Shown here: in pieces, positions 33,264 to 41,721 of the stretch | Layout: each line of letters opens with the position of its first letter | How positions within the stretch are numbered: the first letter of the stretch is position 1 | Assembly: GCF_025399795.1 (NCBI RefSeq) | Contig: NZ_JAODTZ010000012.1 | Location: 124,001 to 188,000, forward strand | Length of the DNA: 64,000 nt | Origin: Streptomyces rhizosphaerihabitans | Lineage (GTDB): Bacteria > Actinomycetota > Actinomycetes > Streptomycetales > Streptomycetaceae | Direction of reading: 5' to 3' | Notes under the pieces: model-generated | The model's database searches: none | Seen by the model: the letters and a program-made list of their open reading frames with translations, nothing else | Told to the model about the DNA's origin: nothing | Program-made: the position numbers and the translations under genes

Positions 33264-34154
33264 TCAGTTCTTGCCGCTGTCCACGATGACCGGCGTGCCG
33301 TTCGAGTCCGTACCGCACGGCACCGCGTACACCGGGTGGGCCTTCGCAGCCTCCTTGTACGCCTCAAGGCACTGGTTGTACAGCACCTTGTCGCTCAGAG
33401 ACCGCCCGATGATCTTGTTGGCACGGGCGATGCCCTCCGCCTCGATCCGCTTGCGCTCCGCCTCCGCTTTGGCCGTACGCGCCGCCTCGGTGGCCCGCTC
33501 GGTGGCCTGCTCCTGCTGGATCTTCTTGTCGATCTGGTCCTGCAGCTTCTCCGACGGCCTCACATTGCGCAGGTTGACGGAAGTGACGTCGATGCCGCGC
33601 GGCGCCAGTCGCTCCTTGACGAGGCCGGCGATCTCCGAGCTGATCTGCTCGCGGGCGGATGCGTAACCCTCCTCGCTGGTGTGCTTCGCGAAGACATTGC
33701 GGATGATCTCGCGGCTGTCCGGCAACACCAGCCGCTCCTGGACGGCTTCCTCGCTGCCCGCCAGCCGGTACAGCGCGACCGCCTTGGCCGGCGCAACAGC
33801 CCACTTGATGGTGACGTCCGCATAGAGCACACCGCCCTGCGAGGAGCGGACCTCGACTACGTCCTTGCCGTTGAGGTCGAGGTCCACCGGGCGGGTGGAG
33901 AAGGACGTGACGTCGGTGAACGGTGACTTGAAGTGGATGCCCGGGACCAGCGGCGTGCCGATCCTGCCAAAGGTCACCGGCACGCCGACCTCGTAGGCAC
34001 TCACGACATGGGTACAGGCGAAGGTGCCTGCCAGTACGCCCGCCACGGCGCTGAGCGCCGCCCCGAGCTTCCAGTGGCCTGCGGCAGTGCGGCCGCGGCT
34101 GACGAGAACGAGCACTACCGCAGCTATGAGCAGCAGGATGGACAGCGCGAACAC
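33264..34154 (-). CDS. SPFH/band-7 (prohibitin-like) membrane protein
   Basis: A 296-aa protein with two N-terminal hydrophobic stretches (MFALSILLLIAAVVLVLVS and LGAALSAVAGVLAGTFACTHVV), an SPFH domain at about 55-215 (VSAYEVGVPVTFGRIGTPLVP, IKWAVAPAKAVALYRLAGS) and a charged coiled coil (KKIQQEQATERATEAARTAKAEAERKRIEAEG). Such proteins form ring-like membrane scaffolds. The GTG at 34154 has GGAGGGGG upstream, and that site adjoins the palindrome at 34168-34181. Confidence 0.9.
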   Translation of the reverse strand: MFALSILLLIAAVVLVLVSRGRTAAGHWKLGAALSAVAGVLAGTFACTHVVSAYEVGVPVTFGRIGTPLVPGIHFKSPFTDVTSFSTRPVDLDLNGKDVVEVRSSQGGVLYADVTIKWAVAPAKAVALYRLAGSEEAVQERLVLPDSREIIRNVFAKHTSEEGYASAREQISSEIAGLVKERLAPRGIDVTSVNLRNVRPSEKLQDQIDKKIQQEQATERATEAARTAKAEAERKRIEAEGIARANKIIGRSLSDKVLYNQCLEAYKEAAKAHPVYAVPCGTDSNGTPVIVDSGKN

Positions 34155-34167
34155 AGGTATCCCCCTC

Positions 34168-34181
34168 CGGAAACGTTTCCG
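34168..34181. promoter_or_regulatory. LacI-like palindrome overlapping the SPFH leader
   Basis: A perfect 14-bp palindrome, CGGAAACGTTTCCG, ends 3 bp before the GGAGGGGG ribosome-binding site of the SPFH gene. The core GAAACGTTTC is the form favoured by LacI-family repressors. No LacI gene is in the window, so a distant regulator would be needed. Confidence 0.55.
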
Positions 34182-34379
34182 CGCCTCCTGGGGCGCGGCC
34201 CCGGCGCATCGTAGCGATCTCCGGTGCAGGGCCGCACACAGGCCGAACCGGAGGGCGTCTGAAAGCCTGTCAGCGGTCCGATCTCGTGGGGCCGGGCCGG
34301 CCGACCGGCAACGCTGTCCGGAAGGCGATTGCCCGAGCGGTCCGGGAAGCCCTGGAAGACCGTCCCAGGACGGCCGCCG

Positions 34380-36182
34380 CTACTTCCGCACCCACTCTGC
34401 GGGTTCGGCGTCCACGGCCATGCTGAACTGCAGCAGATGACCGTTGCGGTCGACGATGAAGAAGATCGAGTCGGGCTGACGGCAGTCCTTGCCCGCGTCC
34501 GCGGCGTACATCGCCGGGCTCAGCGCCAGCACGGGGGACACGGCGCCGACGACGAAGGCGTTGTCGCAGTTCTCCGAGCCGTCCTCCGCGGCACCCGTGG
34601 CCCAGATCTGCACCAGGCGGCCGCCGACCGGGCCCTGAGAGATCCGGAGCATCCCCTTCTCCCGGTAAGCCTTGATCGCCGGCACCCAGACGCCGGCGTA
34701 CTCGTCCGGCACCGCTTTCCGCCCCCCGGCCGACCGGTAGAGCTCGGCCGTCAAGCCGCCGGACTTCCACACCAGCACGTCCCGCGACCGCACCGTGAGG
34801 GTCTGCTGCGGCAGCGGCTTGCAACGCCCCTGCGGTACCTCCGCGGTCACCTGGCCCTTGCCCACGACCAGTGAGTCGGCGTCGGCGGAGACCAGCTTGC
34901 CGCGCCCGGTGCACTGCGCATAGCCGTCGGTGTCGATGTACGCGGCGACCTTGTCGCCCGGCCGGCCCGTCGAGATGTCCAGGCGCAGCACCCGCCTCGG
35001 ATAATCGACATCGCCCTTGAGTACACCCTCCCAGGCGCCGAGGAAGTCCTTCGGGACGCTCGGCCCGGTACTCCGCGACCCCGCCGCTTCGGAGGCCGAG
35101 GAATCCGAGGCGCCCGAGCGGGGCGCGGAGGGTTTCCCGTCCGCCCCGGGATCCGTGTCGCCGTCGTAATGCAGCGTCAGCGTCAGCGCCGTGCCCGTGG
35201 CCACCGCGGCGAGTGCCAGCACACCTGCGAGCCACGGTTTCCACCGCTGCCCGGGCCGTGCCGGCACCGGTGAGCCTTGCGGCGGAGTCTCCGCGGTGAG
35301 CAGCCTGGCGGCGAGCCTGCCGAGATCGGCCAGCAGTTCCGCGGGCAGCCACGGGTCGGCCGCGTCGGTGCGGGTGTGGGCGGCGATCTGCTCGGCGGTG
35401 GGCCGCTGCTGCGGGTCCTTGGCCAGACAGGCGGCAACCAGACCGGTCAGCGTGTGCGGCATCCCGGTGAGGTCCGGTTCCTCCTCGGCGATACGGAACA
35501 TCAGTGCGTGCAGGCCCACTTCGGCGGAGCCGAACGGCAGCCGCCCCGTCGCCGCGTACACCAGCACCGACCCGAGACTGAACACGTCCGAGGCAGGCGT
35601 CACCCGCTGCCCGCGCACCTGCTCCGGCGACATGAAAGCGGGGGAGCCGATCACCAGCCCGGTGGAGGTGCGCAGACTGCCCGCCACGGTGTCGAGCGCC
35701 CGCGCGATGCCGAAGTCGATGACGCGCGGGCCGTCGACGGTCAGCAGGATGTTCGACGGCTTGAGGTCACGGTGCACCAGTCCGGCGCCGTGGATGGCGC
35801 GCAACGCCCGGGCGAGGCGCCCGGCCAGGGAATTCAGCGTGGCCTCGGGCAGCGGCCCGTAGTCCGAGTCGACGACCTGCTGCAGAGAGGGACCGGGCAC
35901 GTACTCCGTGGCCACCCAGGGTGCGGCGGCCTCGGTGTCGGCGCCGAGCACCGGCGCCGTCCATTCGCCGCCCACCCGGTGCAGCGCGGCGACTTCCTGG
36001 CGGAACCGGGCCCGGAACTCGGGCTCTTCGGCCAGCTCCGCCTTGACCACCTTCACCGCCGCGGCCCGCCCGCCCGCGGAACGTCCAAGGAAGACCTGGC
36101 CCATACCGCCGGCGCCCAGCCTGCCGATCAGCGTGAAGTCCCCGATCTGCCGCGGATCCCCCGGCTCCAGGACGTGCATCAC
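34380..36182 (-). CDS. PASTA-less Ser/Thr protein kinase with extracellular domain
   Basis: A 600-aa Hanks-type kinase. Kinase domain at about 14-275: glycine loop IGRLGAGGMGQVFLG, lysine in AAVKVVKAEL, catalytic HRDLKPSN near 137, DFGIARA and SPEQVRG. After a linker comes one membrane helix (PWLAGVLALAAVATGTALTL, near 320-340) and a 250-residue extracellular part with four cysteines (YAQCTGR, GRCKPL, ENCDN, KDCRQ) and no PASTA repeat. It probably senses an external ligand and phosphorylates cytoplasmic proteins. The ATG at 36182 is adjacent to an ATG at 36179, and either could be used. Confidence 0.93.
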   Translation of the reverse strand: MMHVLEPGDPRQIGDFTLIGRLGAGGMGQVFLGRSAGGRAAAVKVVKAELAEEPEFRARFRQEVAALHRVGGEWTAPVLGADTEAAAPWVATEYVPGPSLQQVVDSDYGPLPEATLNSLAGRLARALRAIHGAGLVHRDLKPSNILLTVDGPRVIDFGIARALDTVAGSLRTSTGLVIGSPAFMSPEQVRGQRVTPASDVFSLGSVLVYAATGRLPFGSAEVGLHALMFRIAEEEPDLTGMPHTLTGLVAACLAKDPQQRPTAEQIAAHTRTDAADPWLPAELLADLGRLAARLLTAETPPQGSPVPARPGQRWKPWLAGVLALAAVATGTALTLTLHYDGDTDPGADGKPSAPRSGASDSSASEAAGSRSTGPSVPKDFLGAWEGVLKGDVDYPRRVLRLDISTGRPGDKVAAYIDTDGYAQCTGRGKLVSADADSLVVGKGQVTAEVPQGRCKPLPQQTLTVRSRDVLVWKSGGLTAELYRSAGGRKAVPDEYAGVWVPAIKAYREKGMLRISQGPVGGRLVQIWATGAAEDGSENCDNAFVVGAVSPVLALSPAMYAADAGKDCRQPDSIFFIVDRNGHLLQFSMAVDAEPAEWVRK

Positions 36183-36359
36183 TGCCCCGCTCTCCCTCTG
36201 TGTTGGTTTGCTCTGCGCGGCGGCGACACTACTGGTTCGAACGTCGCTGTGCGGGTGTGCTGGAGGCCGGTGCCCCCGTGCCGCGTACGAGTCCGGACCT
36301 GGGGCCAGTCAGCCGCGGGAGGAAACCGAACGCCCGCGCCTCGCTCGTACGATGCCGGC

Positions 36360-36635
36360 ATGGCGCGCTTTGAAGATCTCTGGCGCTCCCTGTGGGACAA
36401 CGGTGGCGAGGCTGTCGTCCAGCCGGCGCTGACGGACCAGGCGATCGCGGAGGCCGAGCGGCTCTCCGTCCTCGACAGCCCGTACCTGGTCGAGGAATGG
36501 GCTTCCCGCCGACGTGATCCTCGTGTCCGCCGGCGCGCCGTGCTTCATCGGGCTCGACCACCGGGCCTGCGGCCGGCACGGCGAACCCGCGGTCGCTCGG
36601 CTCGACTTCGTGTCCCACGGTAATGCCCGGCTGAC
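36360..36635 (+). pseudogene. SMI1/KNR4-family protein with internal deletion and frameshift
   Basis: The frame from 36360 reads ALTDQAIAEAERLSVLDSPYLVEEW; the first half is the usual start of the SMI1/KNR4 domain and the second is normally about 70 residues further on, so the middle is deleted. After EEW the next frame continues with GLPADVILVSAGAPCFIGLDHRACG and GEPAVARLDF; restoring two bases in the G-run near 36498 would join them. Family members are often immunity proteins for contact-dependent or polymorphic toxins. No toxin gene is nearby. Confidence 0.8.
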
Positions 36636-36693
36636 CGTTAACGGCAGGCGCCTGCTGGTCGACTGTGTCCGCTCGGGCCGTCCCGTTGCGCAT

Positions 36694-36729
36694 GCAGCCG
36701 CCGGGACGGGCATCTGCGTTGGCGGCTGC
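36694..36729. terminator. hairpin between the SMI1 relic and the NTF2-like gene
   Basis: GCAGCCGCC (36694-36702) pairs perfectly with GGCGGCTGC (36721-36729), with an 18-nt loop, between convergent reading directions. Confidence 0.55.
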
Positions 36730-36811
36730 CGTGCCCGGGTTGCACCTTCACGTGGGGCGTGGGCATCGGCCTTTCAGGCTCGTTGGTGAGTGGAGGCGCG
36801 ACGCCAGGACC

Positions 36812-37255
36812 TCAGGAGACTTCCTTCCGCAACGACGCGATGAGGCGGTCGAGATCTCCGCGTGCCGTGTACGTGCGGATCGGGTCGATGTAGTCGCGTG
36901 ACTCGATGATCCGACCGTCCCGGACACGCATGACGAAGACGCAGGGCACCTTGGCCATGGAGTCGTCCGGCAACGTGAACTCATAGGCGAACTCGGCGAC
37001 GATCACTTCAGGATCGGCGGTCTCGTGAACGACGACATCGACGACCCGTCTCTTCGGCAAGGACTCCCGGACTTCCGGCGGCACCGTGAAGTGTTCCTGC
37101 AGTGCAAGCCGACTCGTCAACGGCTCGGACTCCGGCGTCGCCATCGGATGCCGGACATCGGTGACCTCGCCGTACAGGTCAGGCAACTCGTTCAAGTTCC
37201 CGTCGGCGACCCCATGAACAAGCCGGAGAAACACCTCGCGCGGACTCGGACTCAC
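36812..37255 (-). CDS. NTF2-like (SnoaL-type) protein
   Basis: A 147-aa cone-fold protein: PREVFLRLVHGVADGNLNELPDLYGEVTDVRHP (36812 end is distal; this is the N-terminal helix region at 37155-37250), then VVVHETADPEVIVAEFAYEF and FVMRVRDGRIIESRDYIDP, the typical closing strands. Such proteins act as cyclases, isomerases or ligand-binders; this one has no diagnostic catalytic residue that I can point to. The GTG at 37255 has GGGGAGG 6 bp upstream. The longer frame to 37579 is not coding. Confidence 0.85.
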   Translation of the reverse strand: MSPSPREVFLRLVHGVADGNLNELPDLYGEVTDVRHPMATPESEPLTSRLALQEHFTVPPEVRESLPKRRVVDVVVHETADPEVIVAEFAYEFTLPDDSMAKVPCVFVMRVRDGRIIESRDYIDPIRTYTARGDLDRLIASLRKEVS

Positions 37256-37512
37256 AAGACCTCCCCATGTGATACGCACAGGCGGCCAGCGATCATTATC
37301 GCCTGTGCTGATTCGCTCCGGGCCTGCCACGGCGCGGCCAACTCCTCTGTCAAACCGGCGAGATGCCCACGTGAGACACCTGTGAAGGCAGGATGGGACA
37401 AGGCCGCACAGGCCCACTTCCTGGTCACACTCGAAGAACCCGTTCAAGGGTGACTTCACCGAGCGGAGCCGCGAGGGCGCGAAGACGGCCGTGGTGAACC
37501 TGGACGTCCGCC
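37256..37512. other. gene-free gap
   Basis: No supported gene on either strand. The part nearest 37255 is relatively AT-rich (GATCATTATCGCC) and presumably holds the promoter of the NTF2-like gene. The remainder up to the hairpin at 37513 shows nothing recognisable. Confidence 0.5.
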
Positions 37513-37568
37513 GGCCGTGGGGTCCCCGCCGGAGCCCGGCCGAGGGCTGCGGCGGGGACCCCACGGCC
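37513..37568. terminator. very long perfect hairpin downstream of the lipoprotein gene
   Basis: GGCCGTGGGGTCCCCGCCG (37513-37531) pairs base for base with its reverse complement at 37550-37568. The 18-nt loop itself has a 5-bp inner stem (AGCCC with GGGCT). It lies about 110 bp beyond the stop of the lipoprotein gene and can end its transcript, though a perfect 19-bp stem is unusually long for a terminator. Confidence 0.7.
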
Positions 37569-37679
37569 GCGGGCGGCACGATGCGGGCCTGCAGCGGGCG
37601 GCGCGAGGGCCACCGCGGGGGTCCGGCGGAAGGGCGGGTCGTCCGGTCGACGGCGCCCGCACTCCCACCGGGCTCCGGG

Positions 37680-38507
37680 TCAGCCGAGCTTGGCGGTCTG
37701 GGCCTCGATGAGCGCGGCCGGCACGCTGTAGGCGGCCGCCTTGCCGTCGCCGGCCAGGGCCGCGAGGTTGAGCGAGTAGTACGTCGCGACGGTGCTGCCG
37801 TGACGCGCGACCTCGGCGTGCACGGTCAGCGGGGATCCCTCCGCGTCACCGGTCGCCGCGAACGCCACCGATTCGTCACCGTTCCCGGAGGCCTTCTCCC
37901 CCACGACCTTCGAGAACTTCTGCGGCTCGTCCTCGGCCGTGACGGTGAATCCGCCGCCACAGGCCTCGATGGCCGCGGAGACCGACGACATGGTCTCCTT
38001 CGCGCCGTCCCCCTCGTACGAGGAGAGCGAGACGATGGTCGTCGTCGAACCGAGAGCGTCCGTGATGGGACTCAGTGCCTTCTCGAGCTCCTCCGGCGAC
38101 ATGTCCTTCATGTCCTTGGTGGGTGACGCGCTTGCCTTGGCTGTCGGGTCCTCATGGGCCATGCGGCTCACGTAGGAGGCCGAGTCGCCCGGCGCGAGGC
38201 CGGTGAGGACGTACGCGAGAGGCGCGCACTTCTCGTCGACGACCTTGACGTCCTTCTTGGAGGCTGCGAACGCGTCGGCCTTGCCGGGCGTGCTGACCTT
38301 GAAGCCCTTGGCGTCGGCCGTCGTGATGATCAGTTTGCCCAGCTCGCTGTCGCCGAGGGGCTTCGTGGCGGAGGCCGAGCCCTTGCCGCTGTCCTTGTCG
38401 TCAGAACCCGACCCGGAGCCGCTGTCGGAGCAGCCGGTGACCAGGGCGAGGGAGAGAACGGACACAACCGCTGCGGCGCCGGTACGGGGCCGCGCGAATC
38501 TCTTCAT
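37680..38507 (-). CDS. secreted lipoprotein (sensor-domain type)
   Basis: A 275-aa lipoprotein. Signal peptide MKRFARPRTGAAAVVSVLSL is followed by the lipobox LVTGC (Cys about 27) and a Ser/Gly/Asp-rich tether. The mature domain has two conserved cysteines (DEKCAPLAYVL and IEACGGGFTV) and looks like the extracellular PknH-type sensor domains of actinobacteria. It would be fixed to the outer face of the membrane. The ATG at 38507 has GAAGGAAC 13 bp upstream; the frame continues upstream but without a signal-like start. Confidence 0.85.
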   Translation of the reverse strand: MKRFARPRTGAAAVVSVLSLALVTGCSDSGSGSGSDDKDSGKGSASATKPLGDSELGKLIITTADAKGFKVSTPGKADAFAASKKDVKVVDEKCAPLAYVLTGLAPGDSASYVSRMAHEDPTAKASASPTKDMKDMSPEELEKALSPITDALGSTTTIVSLSSYEGDGAKETMSSVSAAIEACGGGFTVTAEDEPQKFSKVVGEKASGNGDESVAFAATGDAEGSPLTVHAEVARHGSTVATYYSLNLAALAGDGKAAAYSVPAALIEAQTAKLG

Positions 38508-38814
38508 TATTTCGAAAGTTCCTTCGATGGTGGGGAGTTGCAGGGGAGTCTGGGGCAAAGGTCAAAGGATCGTCAAGTCGGTTTGTCGGGAGCGGCGGAC
38601 TGCTTGTCCGACGCGGTGACACTCGACCTTCGACTGCGAGCACCCATGAGGCCCCAGCGGAGAAGCGCGCCTCGCGGGCCAACCGCAAGCCCCAAGTGAC
38701 GCCAGAACAAGCCGACATCGCGGACTCGGTCGGATGGTGACGCCCACAGTCACATCGAAATGGCTTCCGCAGGGACGCGCATGACCATTCGTCATGCGCC
38801 CGTACCGCCGCCAC
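38508..38814. other. gap with a 23-bp palindrome
   Basis: No gene. At 38777-38799 the sequence GCGCATGAC-CATTC-GTCATGCGC is a perfect 9-bp inverted repeat. It lies 15 bp beyond the 3' end of the lysA-like relic and may be an old operator or terminator. Confidence 0.6.
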
Positions 38815-39385
38815 CTACGGCTTGGTGGTGGCAACCTGCGAGCCGATGTGGCAGTGCGGGCCGACGAGTTCGAGGTGCGCCTGGTCGAGAATCCGGGTGA
38901 CGGCGTGCCGCGCGGAGCCGTCCGTGAGCGACCGGCCGAACTTCTGGTCGTCGGCGCCCGTGCGACCTCGATGTGCCCGCCGGGCGTGATGCCGGGCACC
39001 ACGCGGACCATGACCGGCTGGCGGCTGGCGGCTGGCGGCTCTCGGCTCTCGGTGGGGATGATCGCTGCCGACCGGGCGATCTCCGAGATGCTGTCCACGA
39101 CTATGCGTCCGACGTCGAGCCGGAGGGCTGTACGGGGGTCCTCGGGTTCTTGGCGTTGCCGTGCAGCACGATCTTCTCCGGCAGGAAGCCGGTGGCGACG
39201 GCGAGTGCGAGTTCCCCGGCGCAACAGACGTCCAGACCGAGTCCCTCTGCCTGGACCCGCTGAGCCCTGGTCCGGCACAGGAACGCCTGGACCGCGCAGA
39301 CAATGCCGGCGTCGGGGAACTCCGGCATCACCTCCGTCGCACCGCCAAGATCCTCAAGGGGCACCGCCCTCGCCCGGAGCCGCAC
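38815..39385 (-). pseudogene. diaminopimelate decarboxylase-like (lysA) relic
   Basis: Three frames together trace a PLP-dependent decarboxylase: AFLCRTRAQRVQAEGLGLDV, AGELALAVATGF and KIVLHGNAKN; then RTALRLDVGRIVVDSISEIA and MVRVVPGITPGGHIEV; then DDQKFGRSLTDGSARHA and LDQAHLELVGPHCHIGSQV. At least two frameshifts separate them, and a GGCTGGC tandem stretch near 39018-39050 interrupts the middle. The C-terminal half, with the PLP partner domain, is missing; it ends at TAG 38815. It may come from a secondary-metabolite lysA paralogue, since the core lysA is usually elsewhere. Confidence 0.85.
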
Positions 39386-39447
39386 CGGGATCCACCTGTC
39401 ACCCGCCGGGCCGGAACTCTTCGCTCCGTCTCCCTCGTTCTTTCGGT

Positions 39448-40263
39448 GTGACTCTTCAGCAAGAAATCGTCGGCAACGCCATGCAGATGGTGGTCGTCAA
39501 CCTGCGCCTCGGCCAGACCGTGTACTGCGAAGCGGGAAAGTTCCTGTTCAAGACGACCAACGTGACCATGGAGACGCGGCTGTCCGGGCCGCCGGGCGGC
39601 GCCGGCGCCGCCCGGCAGGGCGGTGGCGCCGGCATGGGCGGCATGCTGCGCCAGGCCGTGGGTACCGCCATGCAGGCCGGCCAGCGCGCCCTCGCGGGCG
39701 AGTCGCTGGCGTTCCAGTACTTCACGTCGACGGGCGGCGAGGGCACCGTCGGTTTCGCGGGTGTGCTGCCCGGTGAGATGCGCGCTCTGGAGCTCGACGG
39801 CACACGCGCGTGGTTCGCCGAGAAGGACGCCTTTGTCGCGGCGGAATCGACCGTGCAGTTCGGCATCGCCTTCCAGGGCGGCCGGACCGGGCGCAGCGGC
39901 GGCGAGGGATTCGTCCTGGAGAAGTTCACCGGGCACGGCACGGTGATCATCGCGGGCGCGGGCAACTTCATCGATCTGAACCCGGCCGACTTCGGCGGTC
40001 GCATCGAGGTCGACACGGGCTGTGTCGTCGCCTTCGAGGAGGGCATTCATTACGGCGTCCAGCGCATCGGAGGCCTCAACCGGCAGGGGCTGATGAACGC
40101 GGTCTTCGGTGGCGAGGGCCTGTCGCTGGCCACCCTGGAGGGCAACGGACGGGTGATCCTTCAGTCCCTCACCATCGAGAGCCTCGCCAACGCCCTGAGA
40201 AAGGCCCAGGGAGGCGACAAGCAGGGCCCGACGGGCGGACTCTTCTCGACCAACGAGGGGTGA
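39448..40263 (+). CDS. AIM24-family protein
   Basis: A 271-aa AIM24/TerD-like beta-barrel protein. Landmarks are MQMVVVNLRLGQTVYCEAGKF, LAFQYFTSTGGEGTVGFAG, GEGFVLEKFTGHGTVIIAGAG, CVVAFEEGIHYGVQRIGGL and FGGEGLSLATLEGNGRVILQ. A Gly-rich loop (GGAGAARQGGGAGMGGMLRQA) interrupts the first sheet. The function is unknown; in bacteria the family is widespread and linked to membrane or phage-like tail regions. The GTG at 39448 fits the family's N-terminus although no Shine-Dalgarno stands before it. Confidence 0.88.
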   Translation: MTLQQEIVGNAMQMVVVNLRLGQTVYCEAGKFLFKTTNVTMETRLSGPPGGAGAARQGGGAGMGGMLRQAVGTAMQAGQRALAGESLAFQYFTSTGGEGTVGFAGVLPGEMRALELDGTRAWFAEKDAFVAAESTVQFGIAFQGGRTGRSGGEGFVLEKFTGHGTVIIAGAGNFIDLNPADFGGRIEVDTGCVVAFEEGIHYGVQRIGGLNRQGLMNAVFGGEGLSLATLEGNGRVILQSLTIESLANALRKAQGGDKQGPTGGLFSTNEG

Positions 40264-40455
40264 ACCGTCGGTCGGCCGAAGCGGGGCGACTCGTGGGCCG
40301 ACGCGGTGGCGAACTCTCGACCGGCGCGGGGTGAGCCGGTCGCGTGACTGCTGAACGGACGCCGGGCGGCTCTGCCGCGGGACCGATGAGTTGCGGGCGC
40401 CGGTGGGGTCTGCCCTGATGACAGCAGACCCCACCTCAAGGAAGCAGGCACCGTC

Positions 40456-41064
40456 ATGGGCAAGCTCACCCTCACCGCTTTCGTCACTCTCGACGGAGTC
40501 CACCAGGCGCCGGGCGGTCCGGAGGAGGACAAGAGCGGCGGCTTCGATCACGGCGGCTGGAGCGTTCCCTACGGCGACGAGGACTTCGGGCGCTTCGTCA
40601 CCGACGGCTTCTCCCGCGTGGACGCCTTCCTGCTCGGCAGGCGCACGTACGAGATCTTCGCGGGCTACTGGCCGAAGATCACCGACCCGGACAACCTGAT
40701 CGCCTCCAAGCTGAACGCGCTGCCCAAGTACGTCCCCTCCTCCACGCTCACGGAGCCCGCCTGGCAGGGTACGACCGTGATCACCGGCGACCTCGGCAAG
40801 GAGGTCACCGCCCTCAAGGAGCGCACCGAGGGTGAGGTGCAGATCCACGGCAGTGCCGCGCTGGCCCAGTCCCTGTTCGCGCTCGACCTGATCGACACCC
40901 TGCACCTGATGACCTTCCCGGTCGTGCTCGGCGCGGGTCGCCGCCTCTTCGCCGAGGGTGCCGTGCCCACCGCGTTCCGGCACGCCGGCGGCACGACCAC
41001 CGGCGCGGGCGTCGCCATCCACACGTACGAGCGCGAAGGCCGCCCCACGTACGGCAGCTACTAG
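40456..41064 (+). CDS. dihydrofolate reductase family protein (RibD C-terminal type)
   Basis: A 202-aa NADPH-dependent reductase of the RibD_C fold. Visible pieces are LTAFVTLDGVHQAPGGPEED, RVDAFLLGRRTYEIFAGYWP, TTVITGDLGKEVTALK, IHGSAALAQSLFALDLIDTLHL and FPVVLGAGRRLFAEG. These proteins are common in actinobacteria as small reductases, often of unknown substrate; folate reduction is unlikely. AAGGAAG stands 10 bp upstream of the ATG. Confidence 0.92.
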   Translation: MGKLTLTAFVTLDGVHQAPGGPEEDKSGGFDHGGWSVPYGDEDFGRFVTDGFSRVDAFLLGRRTYEIFAGYWPKITDPDNLIASKLNALPKYVPSSTLTEPAWQGTTVITGDLGKEVTALKERTEGEVQIHGSAALAQSLFALDLIDTLHLMTFPVVLGAGRRLFAEGAVPTAFRHAGGTTTGAGVAIHTYEREGRPTYGSY

Positions 41065-41066
41065 GC

Positions 41067-41114
41067 GTATCGCCCGCCCGCTGCCCGCTGCCCGCTGCCC
41101 GCCGCCCGCCGCCC
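41067..41114. repeat. 7-8 bp tandem repeats after the reductase
   Basis: The unit GCCCGCT / GCCCGCC repeats about seven times directly after the reductase stop. The remaining gap to 41328 contains no gene, only the promoter area of the RNase. Confidence 0.7.
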
Positions 41115-41292
41115 GGCAGTGAGCCGCCGTGGGTCGTTCCGGCAGGGATCGCACCCGGCGGTGAACGTCTCGGGCGACGGGCCAGGTGGGCGGTGTCGCG
41201 GTGCTTGTGGGGGCCGTGTGCGGGCGCCGCGCGACAAGTTAACTCCCGGAAAATTCATCGGACTCGGCGGGAGAAATCAACGTCCTTGACAT

Positions 41293-41302
41293 TGACATGT
41301 CA
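41293..41302. promoter_or_regulatory. TGACATGTCA palindrome in the RNase promoter area
   Basis: A perfect 10-bp palindrome within an AT-rich patch (TTGACATTGACATGTCATAG) 27 bp before the RNase start codon. Two TTGACA hexamers overlap it. I cannot place a matching -10 box with confidence. Confidence 0.5.
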
Positions 41303-41328
41303 TAGTCTACGCGCGTCATTCTAAGTCC

Positions 41329-41721
41329 ATGAGATTCCCCCCACGAACCACCCGCATCGGCGCCCTCGTGGCCCTCATGTCCGCCCTGCTCGTCGGCGGC
41401 ACCGCCGTGGCTCCGGCCAACGCGGCGGCGACCGCCGTCGGCAGCATCTGTTACAGCGCGCTGCCGTCCCAGGCGTACGACACGCTGGACCTGATCGACT
41501 CGGGAGGTCCCTTCCCGTACTCGCAGGACGGGGCGGTCTTCCAGAACCGGGAGGGTGTCCTGCCCTCCCAGTCCACCGGGTACTACCACGAGTACACGGT
41601 CATCACGCCCGGATCCTCGACGCGTGGTGCCCGTCGCATCGTGACCGGCAAGAAGACCCTGGAGGACTACTACACCTCGGACCACTACGTCACGTTCAAG
41701 CTGGTCAACTTCGGTTGCTGA
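41329..41721 (+). CDS. secreted guanyl-specific ribonuclease, RNase Sa family
   Basis: A 130-aa precursor: signal peptide to about residue 34 (cleaved near ANAAA) and a mature enzyme matching RNase Sa from Streptomyces aureofaciens almost in register. Catalytic Glu88 (YYHEYTV), Arg99, Arg103 (RGARRIVTG) and His119 (SDHYVTF) correspond to E54, R65, R69 and H85, and Cys41-Cys130 to the disulfide C7-C96. It cuts RNA after guanosine outside the cell. No barstar-like inhibitor gene is adjacent, although some Streptomyces carry one elsewhere. No Shine-Dalgarno precedes the ATG. Confidence 0.95.
   Translation: MRFPPRTTRIGALVALMSALLVGGTAVAPANAAATAVGSICYSALPSQAYDTLDLIDSGGPFPYSQDGAVFQNREGVLPSQSTGYYHEYTVITPGSSTRGARRIVTGKKTLEDYYTSDHYVTFKLVNFGC

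Noticed and set aside
33207-33926. A 239-residue protein antisense to the SPFH gene
   Set aside because: Composition (Leu/Arg/Asp/Gly repeats) is that of a shadow frame; the opposite strand is a clear SPFH protein.
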